Shown here one piece after another: positions 1 through 21,400 of a DNA stretch of 64,000 nt. Each line of letters opens with the position of its first letter. Position 1 is the first letter of the stretch. The notes beneath the pieces were generated by a model, which was given only the letters and a program-made list of their open reading frames with translations, searched no databases and was not told the origin of the DNA. The stretch comes from Anoplopoma fimbria (Eukaryota > Chordata > Actinopteri > Perciformes > Anoplopomatidae), in contig NC_072456.1 in the NCBI RefSeq assembly GCF_027596085.1, positions 27,033,169 to 27,097,168 of the forward strand. The letters run 5' to 3'. The translations under genes were made by a program, and so were the position numbers.

Positions 1-87
1 TGTAGAACTGATTATAGGATTTTACTGCCTCCTGCTGGTCAAGCATCGAGCTACATCTCTCAGCTACTAATCCTCATTAAAACAACC

Positions 88-173
88 AAGTCACAGCCTG
101 AGGTAGTCTGGGAGGAAGCTGATGGTCTTTCCAAAATTCTGGTTTAGATTGACTCACATCCAGTGTGTGAAAT
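88..173. repeat. 86-bp perfect inverted repeat, left arm (nek1 intron)
   Basis: Exact reverse complement of 4460-4545 by base-by-base reading. Contains aggtagtctgggaggaagct. Confidence 0.9.
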
Positions 174-510
174 ATGGGAGGGCATGGGATGGATGACATA
201 GGACTCGGACTGTTCCAGCAACAGGAGAGCAAAGACTGTGTCTTTGTGATAGTCTATTTTTCCCTGACATCAAGGTAGTATCATCTTCCCATAGAATCCA
301 CCTGTGTTTATGTTGCTGCCGTTTAAAATCCCCACAAATGCAAGTTAAAAGTACAACAGGAATGCTCTACTGTTATTGTTATGTTTGTGCACCAAATGGT
401 TGCACAATGACAACAAATGAATCTTTTATTATCTCTTCAATGCTGTCATCATGTCACTGGTTTGTTTTCTTGCATATTATGAAAATGAATCATTTTGCCT
501 GCAGACTCAC

Positions 511-9355
<8,845 letters not shown>

Positions 9356-9387
9356 GTTAGTGGAATGACTGGCTCCTCGTGCTGGGT
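9356..9387 (-). other. nek1: nek1 5' UTR in the first coding exon
   Basis: A consensus acceptor (TTTGCAG) sits at 9388-9394 and the exon starts at 9387, leaving 32 untranslated bases before the ATG. This implies at least one upstream non-coding exon. The best match is the donor at 11460 next to the CpG-containing, CCAAT-bearing region. Confidence 0.6.
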
Positions 9388-10234
9388 CTGCAAACAGAAC
9401 ATATTGGTAAGGGACTGACCGTAAAGATAAGGGCTCAATGTCGGTAGTAGTAATTTATCTAGGTCCTTATTAATCCAAAAACAATGCATATAAAAGATGT
9501 AAGGTGTTAAACAAAATGTATTGACCGAAAAGGTGTAGGCTGAAGCTTAAACTTAGGATACCCTTTTACAGAGCATATATTCAAATAGGAAACCTTTCAC
9601 TAACAGGTTAGTCCACACAAAAACATAACAGAAACAAAGTTCAAAACATTTCATACACAATAATACATTTTTCTTATTTTTTGATTTGTTAACCACCTTA
9701 TTTTTTATATATTATTTTTCTGTAATTTGCAAAGTAAACTACAGCCTCTAAGTTCCTTATCACAACCATTCCATGAATTACCTCCTTTGACAGATACATT
9801 ACTTGTGTGTGTTTAGAATGTTTATTCATACTTAACTGAATTAAACACAGCTTCTTTGTCAGGAAATAAAAAACTAAAAGTAACTGTTCACATAGCATCC
9901 ACATAGGGGAGAGGCTCCAATAATAACAAATAAAACAAAAAATACAATAAAGTTTTGGCCAAATTCACAATTAAATCAGTACAGCACCTTTTCACAGTGT
10001 TCATCTTAAAATAAGTAATTACAGGAGCCCACCGGTCTGTCTTTATGGAGATTTGCTGTTATTTTTCCCATTGTGTACACCTGTCCAGCCAATGATGTAG
10101 GGTGGGAGGCAGTGGTTTGAGTCAAGATAAAGCTATTATTTTTGCCACAAATAAAACATATACAGCAAGTAATCCTTTCTATGTTCCATAGCTCCATCTG
10201 GGATTGATCCTGTAATATAATACAAAAGCTGAAA

Positions 10235-10572
10235 TGGTAAATCAATGTTTAAATGGTATTTCCGTGTGATCCACCCTTCTTATTCTAAACAATAATAATA
10301 ATAATAGTTTAAAGATGAAATAATGCTAAACAACATGTAATAAAAATAAGTAATATAATAATACAGTTCTACTAAAGCTCTTCTGTTGCATGAATAAATT
10401 AATGAAATGGTTTTATGTTTTATTCTAAACACCTTAACCTAATAATATATAATAATAATATATAATATATATATAATATAATACTAACTTAACTTTTGGT
10501 AAATCAATGTTTAAATGGTATTTCTGTATGAATCCACCCTTTTTATTCTAAACAATAATAATAACAATAAAC

Positions 10573-10612
<40 letters not shown>

Positions 10613-10703
10613 TATAATATATATAATATAATACTAACTTAACTTTTGGTAAATCAATGTTTAAATGGTATTTCTGTATGAATCCACCCTTTTTATTCTA
10701 AAC

Positions 10704-10751
<48 letters not shown>

Positions 10752-10865
10752 CAATAATGATTGATCTAATATAATACTAAAACTTTTGGTAAATCAATGT
10801 TTAAATGGTATTTCTGTATTAATCCACCCTTCTTATTCTAAACAATATTAATAATAATAATAATA

Positions 10866-10903
<38 letters not shown>

Positions 10904-10996
10904 TAATAATAATAAATATTATAATACTAACTTAACTTTTGGTAAATCAATGTTTAAATGGTATTTCTGTATTAATCCACCCTTCTTATTCTAAAC

Positions 10997-11051
<55 letters not shown>

Positions 11052-11134
11052 CTATATATGAATACTAATTTAACTTTTGGTAAATCAATGTTTAAATGGT
11101 ATTTCTGTATGAATCCACCCTTCTTATTCTAAAC

Positions 11135-11174
<40 letters not shown>

Positions 11175-11175
11175 G
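10235..11175. repeat. Six-copy compound repeat with (TAA)n, nek1 intron 1
   Basis: A block of about 70 bp (aaatcaatgtttaaatggta, then a conserved stretch ending ttattctaaac) recurs near 10235, 10499, 10650, 10790, 10942 and 11081. Each copy is followed by a (TAA/AAT)n tract of variable length. Spacing is 140-150 bp after the first interval of about 264 bp. It looks like tandem amplification of a unit containing a microsatellite. Confidence 0.9.
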
Positions 11176-11460
11176 ATCTATATAATATATATATATATAT
11201 ACATACACATGTATTTAACCTGCCCTGGTGTGTGCTCCTGTAAACACACATTAATGTAACCACACACACACACAATACAGCTGTTAGCCACATAGCTAAC
11301 GTTAGCATCAGATTAGCAGCTAACATTAGATTAAGAAGGCAGACCCTCATACATAAACTACACACCTGTCAGTGCACAAACACTACACCACATAATACAC
11401 GTATCTCACTTTAACAACTAACAGTGTATAAATGTTGTATTTGTGTAAATATCAGCTCAC

Positions 11461-11714
11461 CATTAGCCTTTCTTTAGCTGCTGTCTCGCAGAGGCTCTGG
11501 TAAATTGCTCCTGTTGCGCTCTCAATCTAACTACGGCTCTATTTCCATGCTGCGTTTTCATTGGCCGCCTTCTGGTTTCTCGGCCGTGGATTGGTTTACA
11601 CGACTGTCCGTCATCTGTCACGGTGAATGACGGGCGTAGACTCCACCCCTTAACTGTTGCTGTGGACGTTTTACCATAGCAACCACAAGCCAATCGTTGG
11701 AGGGCAGCGGCCAT
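11461..11714 (-). promoter_or_regulatory. nek1: nek1 first non-coding exon and core promoter region
   Basis: The sequence TAATG|GTGAGC on the minus strand gives a strong donor at 11460 for a non-coding first exon. Two CCAAT boxes in minus orientation (ATTGG at 11560-11564 and 11590-11594) and an X-box-like motif at 11670-11683 lie upstream of it. No TATA box is obvious. The start site probably lies between about 11465 and 11540, but I cannot fix it. An 83-codon open frame across this stretch is judged to be chance. Confidence 0.55.
11670..11683 (-). promoter_or_regulatory. RFX X-box-like motif upstream of nek1
   Basis: The 14-mer tttaccatagcaac differs only at its first base from the vertebrate X-box GTTRCCATRGYAAC, the site of RFX factors that drive ciliary genes. 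It is about 210 bp upstream of the first-exon donor of nek1, a cilium-linked gene. Position and gene class fit; binding is inferred. Confidence 0.5.
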
Positions 11715-11769
11715 TGAGGTCTTTGCACCAAATACACTTTATATACTTTTACTTACTGTTTTACTACTG

Positions 11770-12225
11770 TTTATACCTTTGTACATATACATATATATTT
11801 AAAAATAAAATAATAAAAAATAAAATAATATAAAAAAATAGACAGTATTGTAAAATGAATATATATATATATAAATATAAAAAATAATATAAAAATAAAA
11901 TAATATAAAATAGACAGTCATTGTAAAATGAATATATATAAAAAATAAAATAATATAAAAATAAAATATAAAAATGTAAAATGAATATATATATATAAAA
12001 AATAAAATAATATAAAATAGACAGTAATTGTAAAATGATATATATAAATATAAAATAATATAAAAATAAAATAATATAAAATAGACAGTAATTGTAAATG
12101 AATATATATATATAAAATAATAAAAATAAAAATAAAATAGACAGTTATTGTTAAATGAATATACATATATATATATAAAAAAGAATATATATAAAATAGA
12201 CAGTAATTGAATATAATAGACAATT
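11770..12225. repeat. AT-rich minisatellite, nek1-fbxl5 intergenic
   Basis: A unit of roughly 55-60 bp built from (A)nTAAAATAATATAAAA, the core atagacagtaattgtaaaat and a short TA run is repeated about seven or eight times. Copy lengths vary through changes in the TA run. No coding potential is credible. Confidence 0.85.
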
Positions 12226-12770
12226 ACGGTCTATTTTATTTTTTATGTTATAGGTGCGCCTATGCATTAAATAAATAAAAACACTTAAAATGTATCCATC
12301 ATTTAGAAAAATTTAAGTGGTAAAGCTCGTTATTCTGGACCAGCGTTTTGGTATTAATTTGCCAAAACATATTATATATCTTTACTTTTCTTGATTTATT
12401 ATTAATGGCTAGATTATCCTGCCTGCTCTTAAAACATAAACACAGGAGAGAAAATGATTTAGATCAGATTTAGAAAATCAATCACCTGGTTTTTTCTTCT
12501 CACTTGCCTCTCGGGGCTTCTTATATATGTGAGAGCAGAACACTAGAAATCTATAGAGCTTACACTAAAATCTGTTAGACACCACTGGTAAAAAAAAATC
12601 CTAAAATCAACAGATCACCAACAAGATCAGGATTAAAGTCTTTACATACATATTTAATGCAGGGCTGTTGTGTTGTACAAATATATATATTTTATGTGTG
12701 GAGACACAATTTCAATTTCTACTTTGCTGAAAAATAATAACAAAAAGACAAACAGAGCTTTTAACCCCAA
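12226..12770. other. Intergenic DNA, nothing recognised
   Basis: Unique AT-rich sequence between the minisatellite and the end of the fbxl5 3' UTR. I see no gene, RNA or repeat that I can name. Confidence 0.6.
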
Positions 12771-13651
12771 GATACTTTTTTATTGTCCCGTTTATGAATT
12801 TACAATAGAATTTCTTCATGCAAGACTTCCGAAGAAGAAAATACATCCTGCTGCAGAGTGATTAAAGATGAAGTACGATCTACTGAAAACAAAGCAGTGT
12901 GAGCCAATCTGAAGGTAATCATTCTTAATCCCTCTTTCAGCATCTCTAGAAGCTCCTCAGTGATGAGAGTGTTCAAAACTCTCTCATGTGAATATTGGTC
13001 CATTTATCTGCCACAACATTGGAGTGCATGAAGAAAAAAACAAGCTTGTTTTGACTAGAGTGAACTTCTGGTATCACAAAAATGGTTTAAAACTACACTC
13101 ATGTATCAAGTCTGGTGTCTGTACATCCTCTCCTAGTGTCTCAGTAAGTGAATAGCTGCTGCATCGGCAAGAACGTCAAGGTGACACAATATTTATTCTG
13201 ACCTGTAAGCCTTAATGTTTCCACTCTCTAATAAATGACGGCTTGTTTAATTGATGAAGATGTTGGTCTATACTTTGTTAATATCATAAATAGATCAACT
13301 AAACACACAGCAGGGGGAGAAGAAGAATTATACAACTCAGTATATCTTTAGTGACAAAGGGAACTACAGAAAACACAAAGTACTTGGTGTTAATGCTTCT
13401 CTAGTTTTTTTTTTTTAATTTTTCAAAACCAAATTTTTTTTACATTTTGAGACACTTCAAATCCATCATCACCCCTTTGCATTTTCCTTTTTCTAAAAAG
13501 AATATTTCCATTTAATATAGATGGAAATGGAAATAACAGGAGCAACAACAACACAAAATTTATAATTACAGTTTCATCCAGAAACATTTTTGAAGTGACA
13601 CGAAATACAGAAACCGGTATTCCCAGGATAAAGTGCAATAACAAGGAGACG

Positions 13652-13717
<66 letters not shown>

Positions 13718-13748
13718 ATTTTTTTAAGGAGAGCGTTGCTTGGCGGGT
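12771..13748 (-). other. fbxl5: fbxl5 3' UTR (approximate)
   Basis: About 1 kb follows the fbxl5 stop. A minus-strand AATAAA (tttatt at 12779-12784) is the most distal reasonable polyadenylation signal; others near 13195 would give a shorter UTR. It contains an (AT)n microsatellite at about 13663-13716, only about 35 bases past the stop. The end is an estimate. Confidence 0.5.
13663..13716. repeat. (AT)n microsatellite in the fbxl5 3' UTR
   Basis: A pure AT dinucleotide run of about 54 bp. In the transcript it would be a long (AU)n tract close to the stop codon. Confidence 0.95.
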
Positions 13749-15415
13749 TCACTCTCCGGAGCGACAGCAGGCCCTGAAACCACACTGCAGGTTCTGACAG
13801 CCGCTGGCTGTGTCTGCGTGAGGACCTGAAGAGAAACACCACACAGAGGTCACCTACTGAACTACAAGACACCATGAACAATACTGAAAAAAAATCATCA
13901 TATTTCAAATACATAAATGAAATAAAGGCTTCATACTAGCTACTGTAATGCCTACTTACCTTCCACCTCAGTAGCACCTGTTCCTTACACTAGGACACAT
14001 GCTATCAGGTGGGTTAGTGATGTTTGTTACAGCGGTAACACATTACAATATATCTGCTGACATATTCATATAGTTTAAAGGGACAGTTCACCCCAAAATC
14101 AAAACTACGTGTTCTGAAATGTGAAGCAAATGCTAAAGAGCCTAAAACCTGCATTCTCTCTGCTGTCCACCAGGGGGCGACTCCTCTGGTTGTATAGAAG
14201 TCTATGAGAAAATGACTCTACTTCTCTCTTGATTTATTCCCTCAGTAAACATTGTAAACATGAGTTTATGGTCTCAATCTCTAGTTTCAAGTCTTCTTCA
14301 ATACAGCATGATGTTCATTTAGTAAATGATGCTCCATTTAGAGTCAAACAGACCATAAAGCAGGGGATGCTTTAGGGCGGGGCTACACACTGATTGACAG
14401 GTCGACACCAGAGACGTATACGGCGTCTCTACGTCACTCCTCCTCAGTCCATATATGGTCACTTCCTGTTCACTGGTTGCAGAAAGCCCCCGAAAAAATA
14501 CATTTAAAAAAAACTCAACAGCATCGTCTCTTTCCAGAAATCATGACCCGGTTATTGAAGATAATCTACAGACTTGTGAGCAGTTTCCTGTATTTTTCTT
14601 TCTACCATAGTTATCTCGACAGCCGATATCTCCAACACTTTGCAGGTAAGAGCACAAATATGTGTTTTTGATATCAAGGTGAACCGTCCCTTTAAGATAA
14701 CAGCCCATTCCCAAAGCACCTTCATCAGGGCTCAACAACATGGATTCCCCACGGAAAGTAAAATGCAACGTCTAGATAGTAAATCTAGAAAACACAGTGT
14801 TTTGTTTTCCCCACAGGTGATGATGGAATCAGGTAAGTAGTGAGCCATCCTTGCTTCCTTCTCATCTCTGTTGAGCGTTGCACATGCTCAGTACTGTAAG
14901 TTCATGAGCTGATCACAAGTCAGCGTTTGTATTATCCTGGAGACAGGAGCTATGTTACGGTGGCCTGCAGAGGTTCCCAAACGTCTGTTTTTGTATAATC
15001 CCTACTTAATAGTGCTTTTAATTATTATCAATGAACTATTTGTGGCAGTCACGGCTGAAAACCTCTGATTGCAGACACCAAGTTACAAACATTTGGGGCC
15101 TTGATTACATCATTTTTTGGAACCAGTTTGGAAAACCACTGCATTCGACGATGTGATCGAAACCTCCATCTATGAATATCCTACAGTTCTCTACATACAT
15201 ACATACATACAGTTCTCTACATACATACATACATATCCTACAGTTCTCTACAGTTTCACTTGTTACCGTCGATGTTGTCGCAGTAGTAGAAGTGCTCATC
15301 GTTGAGGGAAGGACAGGCGGACACCAGCTCCTGCAGCCCCACCTCAGTGATGAAGAGGCAGCCGGACAGGTTGAGATGCTCCAAGAAAGGAAGCCCTCCA
15401 CGCTGCGACAGAGCC
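13749..15415 (-). CDS. fbxl5: fbxl5 exons 10-11: last repeat and 2Fe-2S cysteines
   Basis: The last exons carry the cysteines reported to hold the FBXL5 iron-sulfur cluster: one in FYYCDN, one in SGCQN and the adjacent pair in RACCRSGE. All are conserved, so redox-dependent IRP2 binding is likely retained in this fish. The split glycine codon (G|GT) across the intron joins exactly. Confidence 0.93.
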
Positions 15416-18400
15416 CTGAAACACACACACACACACACTGATAACCCAGTCCTAAACTAATAGTGGCAAAACTGTTGACTATAGCAAAGATTCTGCACAA
15501 CGGCTTTCTCTAATAATCAGCATTTAGGTGATAATAACTGATGGAAACTTCTATTTAATTAATCTGAATAAAACATTCATCTCACCAAAGCCGTGTAGGT
15601 GAGAAAGGTTGCAGGAGTTAAGATAAGTGACACCAATGACCCACACAAACACCCACACTCGTTTAGTCATTACACCACCTTCTGTTAACAACTAGCACTG
15701 AAAATAGCTACACCTACCGCTAAATGTTGTTTTGAAAGTGCGGCCTGACAAAAACGTTGTGGTGTTGTTCAGCAGATCAAAGGTGACATCATTCATCTCA
15801 GTGCATATAATATTTCAGTTATTGTGGATTTTTTACTGTTTGTTATTGCTTATTTATAATACTTGTTTTTTTATTTCATTTTTTTTCTATCTTGTCTTTC
15901 TTTTACTATGTCTCTTGTGTGCACTTCACCCTATGCTGCTGTAATCCTGCAAATTTCCCTGCTGCAGGACTAATAAAGGATTATCTTATCTTATCTTATC
16001 ACACCTGTTTTGCAAGACCTCTCGTACAAACTAAGATCTGTATGTTAAATGATGCCATTTCAAGAGTAAAAGGAGTGTGATCTTTACCTCAAGCCTAAAT
16101 CTGTGACTTGATAACATCCGGAGAGACTGAGAAACCTCAGTGAGCGTTTTGCCTCCGTCCTGTCAGTCCTGTTGTCACGCTCCGGGCACTGCAGAACCCC
16201 AAAAGAGGAGCACTTAGTCCGAAACTCTGCAGCGCCGCTTCTGGTGGAGCCCGACTTGCATTGAGGCCCAGCAAAAGTCCTGAGGGCCGTGTCGGTACTG
16301 CAGCAGGTGGAGTGACCGCAAAACATCTCCCCCGACATACTGGCGTACTGCTGCTGCCAGAAGGAGGCGTTTGAGCCGGTCCTGTGCCCGCGCCTCCTGC
16401 TCCTCCTGCAGCAGCACGAGCTTCCTATGAGCTGTGACTCCACGAAGCTTTCAGCGTCAGGAAGAGGCATCCCGCCGCGACGGCTCCACTCGGCGGCGTC
16501 CTCGATGTCGGCGAGGTCCGACGGTGCCAGGACCCACACTTGCGTCGGGGTGCAGGCGGCGCCCGGCGGTCGGTCCCGGCTTGAAGATGATGGCCTGCCG
16601 CTGACGTGGACGCCTCACCGGATGGAGGTTCCTCTCTTCCTTGAGCGTGATGGGGATGGAGGAGCTCTTGAGGAGTTTCGCTCGCCGGTCTGAGCGTTTG
16701 TCGAAGCAGGTGGAGGAGGTGAGGTCGCCCAGCCCGACGGAGAGTTTCTTCATGGTGGCGTCGGTGATCTTCTCACAGCCCGACAGATCCAGGTGCTCCA
16801 GAGAGAGACAGGCTCCGAGAGACGACCAGCTGAAAGAGGGAGGACACGGTGGTGAGTTACCCGTACGTAGAAAACAGAATCAACCAGAATCAACCAGAGT
16901 GACTTTTAATATTTACCTGTCAAATGCACAATCAGTAACATCAGTCTGGGTCAGGTCCAGGTGAGTAATGTTGGGGCAGAAACTGAGGATCTGGCGCACC
17001 TGGAAAGACGACAAAAAGTATCACAGTTCAGACGCAATCTTCATCATCAGATGATGTGCGATTACAAAGTCAAAATACAGATTTTGCACCGCGTACCATT
17101 TTACTAGAGACGGTAGAACTGTACGCCAGAACGATGGACTTGACAGACGGGCCCACAGCTGGCAGGAGGCTCTGGATGATCCCGTTCAGAAGCCTCTTCT
17201 CTCGCTGAGCGGTGTTGATATCCAGGGAGCCTTTTGTGTGGCCCGACTCATCTAAAGAGGAACAAGAACAGACATGTAATCAGCTTAAACCCTCACCTTT
17301 TACAGAATGGACTATGAGGATCACTCTTTGGCTACGCTGCTGCTTAGTTGTTTTAAACTCTTGAGATCTGGATCTTATTTGCTAAAATGTTTTTATTGAG
17401 AAGCACTTATTATTATTATTATTATTATTATTTCTACCTTTATGCCCGAGTGCAGCCAGGAAAGAAGGTGAATTTAAGTGACGGGAAAACAGCGTTAACA
17501 ACCTCAACAACCAGATAAAGTGTGTCTTGAGATTAAACAGCAGCTGGGATACGATGAAGACGGTAATGTAGCTGATAAGCACTTGATAAGATTACACATT
17601 GGTCACTACAGGGCTAGCCACAACAGCTAACATTAGCCTCAAATTTGAGATCCCATTCGTTTACGTATTGTGTCATTGACGCCTCTTAGGGCCTAAAGGA
17701 GTCTGTCTGGATGGGTTTTGTTGTGTGGAGTGGATATGACACAGAATAAAAGAAGGGATGTTGATTTCTTTTGAGACGAAAATAGAAAACAGCGACGCGG
17801 ATAATTCTCACCAGACCTGATGTGCAAAGTTGTCACAAAGATGCAGATTTTTCTTTATTCCTAAACAGCAGTTTTTGCACAACACAGGGGAGAAACTGCT
17901 GTAAAGGGTGACTGAATTAATCACAAGAGCATGTGAGTGAATAAGATGAGAGCTGATGGTGGCACTGCCTGAAGAATGCAAAACTGTACAGTCAGATGTC
18001 ATCAGCCTAACCAAATATTGAAAATGTCAAAACCACGCAGCTACAGGCTTTTGATACGAGTGTTAAAGACGCATTTAAGTACTTTCTTAAGAAGCTTTAA
18101 ATATTTAAAAAAGTAGTCCTTGTGTTTTTAAAGGAACACACTGTCAGTCTGTCAGTTGACCAGAGGCAGGATGAAGGGGTTTCAAACTAGCGACAGCACA
18201 TTCCTGATAAACCTTTTTTCTTTGCTTACCAGACTCATCCACATCAGCGTCCTCGTCCCATTCCTGATAGGCCCGACCCTCGTTCTGACGACTCTTCACC
18301 CACTCCTCATCTGGCTCCTGGTCCAGGTCCGCGGGGGGGCCACTGTAATAATCACCTACATAAGAGAGGCAAAAACATTTACAACTTCTCCAGACTTAAA

Positions 18401-21400
18401 TGAATGCAATTAAATATTTGTTTTGAAGGGATAATGAAGCTTGGTGAACCGTATTTTGCTCCATAAGGTAATAACCAGGCCTACCTCTGGCCCAGTGTAC
18501 AGGGTACAGGTGTCTCCACAGGGAGCCGGTCTTGGCCAGGTCTGTCCAAGAGCTGCACACTTGACTACAGCGACACAGATCTTCAGGGCTCAGGTAGTGG
18601 AACAGCCTCAGCATGATTTCAGTAGGAAGCTGGGAGATGTGAGTGGAAGAATTCCTGTTCTTCTCCAGATCTGAGGAAGAGAAATGGAGAGAAATGACCA
18701 ATTGATCCTTTAATGAAACCAATGACTCAAATATTTAAATACGGCATTTAGCTGCCTGTTTCAAGGTCCTACTATTTCAAATGCTGACTCACTATCACAG
18801 TTTAAGCTTAGTTTATATTCACCATAATCAAGCGTTGACTGTCAAAAATAGTTCACTCATAAAAACACTTTTCACATGTCTAGGGATTTTACAAAGAAGG
18901 ACAATTTACTTTTAGATTTTTTTTTAGATACAGGAAGTCTCAAAAATCTTAATTTGATTAAATATTTTGCAGCAAAAATCAAATAGTTTACAGCATATTC
19001 AACCTTTGTTTCTTTATAAAACATGTAATACGTGACTTCTTTCTTCACAGGGTTTATATAAAAGGTAATAAAGTAATCCATAAATATGAGATATGAGTTT
19101 ATAGATAATTACAATCCCTCTTCGGCATTGTGGAGGTTGGTTTATGGCTTTTTCTTGTTCCTGGTTAGTCCTACAGTCTATGGGCATATACTCGTCTTTT
19201 TTAAAATCTTTTTGTTCCTTCAAAATCTTAAAAACAATAGTGTATTGCACAGCAAATGCTTGACAATGCAACAACAACTTTTAAAAACTTGTTTTAGTTG
19301 TTTCTTGTGTTTGTAAATGATTAAAATATTACAAATGCCCATCACAAATAACTAGAACCCAAAAATAAAGAACAAGTCTTCCCAATCAGAAACTCTTTTT
19401 ACTCAGTTAGAGATAGGGCTGGTAATCTTCTTCAAAAACTATTTTTGAACGTCATCCAACGTGCATGTGCTACCATGTGACGTTCACAGCCACCATTGAA
19501 ATGATCCTCCACATAACTCAGCTCTTTCAGAGGACAATGTGTTCTGTTTTGGGAATAGTTCATTCTCAGCTCAAAGGAAAATATGAGAATGTTATAATAA
19601 TTTTTCAGGACATTTGCCTTTTTCTCTCATATTCTTTGTGACTAGAATATTGGTCACCTGTTTTACAGGTTTCCCAGGATGCATGGAAACCCTGAATAAA
19701 TCAAATTCTCTGACAAGTAAAGAGGGTGTGTCTGTCACAGGTCTGTAATAAGCCTGCCTGTCTCCCTGCACGTATTCTGCCAGTTCTCTCATTGCTTAAC
19801 ACATGAGTCTTCCTCAAACTGTTATTTTAACAGCTGTGATTACCAACAGCAGCCATGTTTGTTGCTTCGGTTCATGATGATATTCTGGGGGGAGTGTCTT
19901 TGGAGTGAGGCCTGAAAGGACGGGCTGTCGGTGTTTAAGACTTGGAGACTTTCTTTTGGAGAGAAAGCTGCCATCTGCTTTCATTAGAGAAGAGTTGGCA
20001 ACTAGAGATGCAGCAATACTGATATCAGATACCATTATCTTAATAAATAAACATGCAGTACATTTATATCTATGTATATATTTGCTACATTATGTTTTGC
20101 AAAGTTAGGAAAGTAATGTTTAAGTCAAGCCTAATGTTTCCTTACACATAAAAGAATGATACCAGCCTCTTCCACACAGTGAGGCATTCAGATGGCTGAT
20201 TAAACACTTGATATCTGATAAGGCTTTTGTGTTGGATCATTTTCAAAATCTAGCTTTTCTCAAGGTTACCAACCCTAGATTTAAGTATCAAATGTATCAT
20301 TTCTCATTTTCAGGGTGACAAACGTAGCTTTGTTCCTACATTTAAAGAGAGGACAGACTTCCTCCTTTGAGGCCTGTTAGAACTAGTCATTCCTGTACCG
20401 GCTGTGAGCAGATATCGATGACTTGAACTGAACTGAGAGTTCCTGCTATGACAAACATGAAGCATGTCTTCTAATTACCTATGACTTCTAGCTTGTTTTC
20501 ATAGAAAATAATTTAAAAGGAATGTATTCGCTCACCATAGTCGGTCTTCTCGTGGTCGGCGTATTTGAAGGCCTTCTGCAGCTCCTCTGCCTGACTCCAC
20601 AAGCTGAAGCCCTTCAGGACCTCAGCAGCACAGTCCCTCTGGTGTTGGCTGCAGTGCTGAGCTATCACCTGTTTCTTGATGTCCTTGAGCTCCTCGTAGG
20701 TGAAGTACTGCATAAGCATAGGCTGAAACACCTGCAACGATTCTCCTTAGATTATAAACACCTAACAGCAGTAATCACCGAGGGTATGAGCAAACACGGT
20801 CTTACATTTGTTTCCCTGGGGGTTTTCTTTGTTTGTTGTTGTTTAGGAACACAATTTAGTCTTACCCATTCTTTAGATATTTATATTGACAATAAAAAGA
20901 AATGTTAACATCTTGTACCTCTTCTTCTTCCTTCATGTGGGGCAGAAAGTCTTGTGTGAAAGCTTCTAGTCGCTCCTTCAGCTGCTGGGCGTAGTTCAGC
21001 TGCTCATATTCACTCTAAAAAACACACAACAATAATCAATTCATGCAATCCCGTCAACAACACGTATCAGTTACATTTTTCAAAACATGACCTGCTAGAT
21101 ACTCACGCATGGCATGTATGATCTAGAACCGCCTCAGATCTAATTTTCTGCAAAGTCTCTTTACCAACTGAGGAAAGTTTAAATAAGGTTTTCAAACTAT
21201 TTCAAAACTGACCTGGACAGAGCGGAAGTTAAGATTTACACGATTGCACCATTCTGGAAAGGCCCAAGAGAGAACAATAACTCTCTTTTGTTAAGCAGAT
21301 CACAAAAACAACCCTCCTTTATTATACAAGTCAGCCCACTTCTTCCTGCGTCTGGCTGTTTCCTAATAGATAAAAAGTGATAGTGTCAAAAACTATTTAA

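Noticed and set aside
10235..11175. Spaced repeats of about 70 bp resembling repeat-spacer structure
   Set aside because: The spacers are simple (TAA)n tracts, not unique sequences.
11463..11714. 83-residue open frame at the nek1 promoter
   Set aside because: It spans the CCAAT/X-box region and the non-coding first exon, has no recognisable domain, and ends at the splice donor.
16540..16617. Small intron in fbxl5 exon 9, suggested by a GTGAGG word at 16613-16618
   Set aside because: Available AG sites give introns of under 90 bp, and none joins the two coding frames in phase.
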